Shown in pieces: positions 61,988 to 64,000 of a DNA stretch of 64,000 bases. The position numbers and the translations under genes are program-made. The DNA is taken from assembly GCA_030446805.1 (NCBI GenBank), contig JAUJMO010000001.1, forward strand, positions 251,580 through 315,579. Direction: 5' to 3'. The notes under the pieces were generated by a model. That model made no database searches and was not told the origin of the DNA. It saw only the letters and a program-made list of their open reading frames with translations. This DNA is from Caulobacteraceae bacterium (GTDB taxonomy: Bacteria; Pseudomonadota; Alphaproteobacteria; Caulobacterales; Caulobacteraceae). The number at the start of each line of letters is the position of its first letter. Within the stretch, counting starts at the first letter, position 1.

Positions 61988-62857
61988 ATGCTCGCGCTCG
62001 GCCTTTCGACGCCGGCCCTCGCGCAATCTTCCGCCCGTCCGGTTGCAGCCCGTCCGGCTCCGGCCGCCGGGGCGCACCCCGCCGCCGCCGCCTCCGCGGC
62101 CGACTATCGCACCCCGGACCCCCAGAACGTCCTGGTGATCGACACCACCAAGGGGCGCATCCTGGTCGAGATGTCCCCGGAGGCCGCTCCCGCCCATGTG
62201 GAGCGCGTCAAGCTGCTCACCCGCGAGAAGTTCTACGACGGCCTGAACTTCCACCGCGTAATCGACGCCTTCATGGCTCAGACGGGCGACCCGCTGGGCA
62301 CCGGGGAGGGCCAGTCCACCTATCCCGACGTGAAAGGCGAGTTCACCTTCCGCCGCGACGCCGCCACGCCCTTTGCGCCGGCCGCCCAACTTGCAGGTCA
62401 GACTCTGGGCTTCTCGCGCAATCTGCCTGTGGCCACCCAGCCCGATGACTTGATGGTCATGACCGCGGACAAGAAGGTCGCCGCCTGGGGGCTCTACTGC
62501 CCGGGCGTGGCCGGCATGGCGCGCGGAGAGGATAACGACAGCGCCAACAGCCAGTTCTTTCTCATGCGCCAGCCCTATCCGTCGCTGGAGAAGCGCTACA
62601 CCGCGTGGGGCCGCGTGATCCACGGCTTGCCGGTCGTACGCGCCATCAAGACGGGCGAACCGGTCGTCGATCCGGACAAGATGATCCGCGTGCGCCTTTT
62701 GGCCGACATCCCGGCGGCTGAGCGTCCGAGCGTTCGCGTGATGGACACAAGCGGCCCCGCGTTCCGGGCCCTGGTCGAGCGCACGCGCGCCGTCCGGGGG
62801 GCCGACTTCTCGCCCTGCGACATAGAGATCCCCGCCCAGGTCACCGGCGGGCGGTGA
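61988..62857 (+). CDS. Exported cyclophilin-type peptidyl-prolyl isomerase
   Basis: 289 residues from ATG 61988, with a short signal-like N-terminus (LALGLSTPALAQ). An Ala/Pro spacer precedes the cyclophilin domain: FYDGLNFHRVIDAFMAQTGDP and DNDSANSQFFLMRQP are the active-site strands, with the catalytic Arg in FHRV. An insertion of about 45 residues (AATPFAPAAQLAGQTLGF ...) sits mid-domain, and a C-terminal tail follows. A start at 61814 would put an inverted repeat inside the coding region. Likely assists periplasmic folding. Confidence 0.88.
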   Translation: MLALGLSTPALAQSSARPVAARPAPAAGAHPAAAASAADYRTPDPQNVLVIDTTKGRILVEMSPEAAPAHVERVKLLTREKFYDGLNFHRVIDAFMAQTGDPLGTGEGQSTYPDVKGEFTFRRDAATPFAPAAQLAGQTLGFSRNLPVATQPDDLMVMTADKKVAAWGLYCPGVAGMARGEDNDSANSQFFLMRQPYPSLEKRYTAWGRVIHGLPVVRAIKTGEPVVDPDKMIRVRLLADIPAAERPSVRVMDTSGPAFRALVERTRAVRGADFSPCDIEIPAQVTGGR

Positions 62858-63010
62858 CCTGCCCGTCCTCCCGGTCCGCAGGACGGGGAGCCGAGCCGCC
62901 GCGGGGGAGCGGCCTCACCCTGAGAGCGCGCCGGACGCTTCAGGCTGCGGACTGTTTTTTCGCGACCTGAGGCCTTCGCCTCGCTAAACAGCGCCCGAAC
63001 GGAGCCCGCC

Positions 63011-63493
63011 ATGACCGACACCCCCACCCAGGACGATCCCGAGAACACCCTCCTGCTCGAGCTCAGCTCGGGCCCGGTGGTCATCCGCCTGCGTCCCGAC
63101 CTCGCCCCCGGCCACGTCCAGCGCCTCAAGGAGCTGGCGCGCGAGGGGTTCTACGACGGCATTGTGTTTCACCGCGTGATCCCCGGGTTCATGGCCCAGG
63201 GCGGCGACCCCAAGGGCCAGGGCGTCGGCGGCTCCTCCAAGCCCAACCTCAAGGCCGAGTTCTCCAAGGAGCCCCACGTCCGCGGCGTCTGCTCCATGGC
63301 GCGCACCAACGACCCCAATTCGGCCAACAGCCAGTTCTTTATCGTCTTCGACGACGCCACCTTCCTGGACAACCAATACACCGTTTGGGGCCAGGTGATC
63401 TCCGGCATGGAGGCCGTGGACGCCCTGCCCAAGGGCGAGCCCCCCCGCGCCCCGGGCAAGATCGTGTCCATGAAGGTGGCCGCGGACGCCTGA
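63011..63493 (+). CDS. Cytoplasmic cyclophilin-type peptidyl-prolyl isomerase
   Basis: 160 residues, no signal peptide. The compact bacterial cyclophilin domain shows FYDGIVFHRVIPGFMAQGGDP (quoted in part), FSKEPHVRGVCSMART and SANSQFFIVFDDA, so all active-site residues are present. It follows the exported paralogue after about 150 bp, giving one isomerase on each side of the membrane. Its TGA overlaps the next ATG by one base. Confidence 0.94.
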   Translation: MTDTPTQDDPENTLLLELSSGPVVIRLRPDLAPGHVQRLKELAREGFYDGIVFHRVIPGFMAQGGDPKGQGVGGSSKPNLKAEFSKEPHVRGVCSMARTNDPNSANSQFFIVFDDATFLDNQYTVWGQVISGMEAVDALPKGEPPRAPGKIVSMKVAADA

Positions 63494-63996
63494 TGGCCGC
63501 CAAGCTCAAGGTCTTCTGCGCCAGCAACGGGCTGACGCGGTCCTATGTGGCCGTCAGCTCCAAGGCCAAGGCGCTGGAGGCCTGGGGCTCCAAACAGGAC
63601 CTGTTCAAGGAAGGGCTGGCTGAGGAGGTGACCGACCCCGCCGAGATGGAGGCCGCCCTGGCCCGTCCGGGCGAGGTCGTCACCCGCTCCGCCCTGGACG
63701 CCGGCGCGGTGGAGGCGGCGCTGGCCGCCCTGCCAAAACCCAAGCCGCCCAAGGCCGGCAAGGCGGAACCGAGACGTGACCCCTCCAGGGAGTTGCTCGA
63801 ACGGGTCGCCAAGTTCGACCGCAAGATGGCCGACAATGACGCGCGCGAGCGCGACGCCCTGGCCGACATCGCCCTGCGCCGGGCGGTGCTCGACGCGGAG
63901 GAGACGGAGGTCCGCGGCCAGGCCGCTCGCCGCCGTCGGGAGCTGGACGAGAAGCTGACCGCGGCGCGCGAAGCCGTCGAGGCGGCGAGCCGATGA
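63493..63996 (+). CDS. Hypothetical protein with a charged coiled coil
   Basis: 167 residues. The N-terminal third looks globular (LKVFCASNGLTRSYVAVSSKAKALEAWG), the middle is a Pro/Lys linker (LPKPKPPKAGKAEPRR), and the C-terminal third is a highly charged helix likely to form a coiled coil (ELLERVAKFDRKMADND, RRRRELDEKLTAAREA). Cell location is cytosolic. The start overlaps the previous stop (TGATG). Its own TGA overlaps an ATG at 63993 that may begin the next gene just outside the window. Confidence 0.8.
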   Translation: MAAKLKVFCASNGLTRSYVAVSSKAKALEAWGSKQDLFKEGLAEEVTDPAEMEAALARPGEVVTRSALDAGAVEAALAALPKPKPPKAGKAEPRRDPSRELLERVAKFDRKMADNDARERDALADIALRRAVLDAEETEVRGQAARRRRELDEKLTAAREAVEAASR

Positions 63997-64000
63997 CGCC

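Overview
The window is high-GC alphaproteobacterial DNA, most probably Caulobacteraceae (Caulobacter, Phenylobacterium or Brevundimonas; the genus is not resolved). The evidence is the order trigger factor - clpP - clpX - lon - HU, the run surE - pcm - nlpD-like - yajC - secD - secF, an alphaproteobacterial GTTC-N7-GTTC SOS box upstream of uvrA, TrmFO, a class I PHA synthase and a bacteriophytochrome. Most of the window is dense core chromosome with short gaps, many 1-16 bp overlaps and a strong G/C preference at third codon positions.

Layout. 1-2.5 kb: two translationally coupled exported amidohydrolases, the first cut by the window edge. 2.7-5.8 kb: a bacteriophytochrome kinase overlapping its heme oxygenase. 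5.8-7.6 kb: glnB-glnA. 7.7-8.9 kb: an NAD(P)H-hydrate dehydratase and a small exported protein. 9.0-22.1 kb: tRNA-Leu, tig, a KaiC-like ATPase with a hybrid histidine kinase, clpP, clpX, three envelope or unknown genes, lon, HU and tRNA-Val(TAC).

22.07-27.02 kb is an accessory island in the 3' end of tRNA-Val. The last 47 bp of the tRNA are repeated perfectly at 25980-26026 and again, with two compensating indels, at 26972-27018. This looks like two insertions in tandem. No integrase is visible. Cargo: a TraB/PrgY-like membrane protein, a KAP-family P-loop NTPase, a frameshifted AbiU2/HEPN-like protein, a small unknown protein and a tRNA-Asp-like scrap. By analogy with defence islands this is the best candidate for an uncharacterised system, though one partner looks broken.

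27.0-31.8 kb: a glycosyltransferase, phaC with a small upstream ORF, a LysR regulator and a cupin. 32-43 kb: serS (with a 56-residue insertion of foreign-looking codon use), surE-pcm-nlpD, yajC-secD-secF, a squalene/phytoene-synthase-like gene, a spore-photoproduct-lyase-like radical SAM gene and trmFO. 43-51 kb: a membrane protein, uvrA, two unknown genes, ssb, and a hybrid kinase with a response regulator. 51.5-56.4 kb: a CadC-like regulator divergent from a TonB-dependent receptor, followed by a scar joining a dsbD 5' fragment to a second receptor's 3' fragment. 56.9-64 kb: an EamA exporter, sodC, gyrA, coaD, two cyclophilins and a hypothetical gene.

Functional themes are proteostasis (tig, clpPX, lon, two cyclophilins, SecDF-YajC), light and redox sensing, nitrogen control, DNA topology and repair (gyrA, uvrA, ssb, HU), and envelope uptake.
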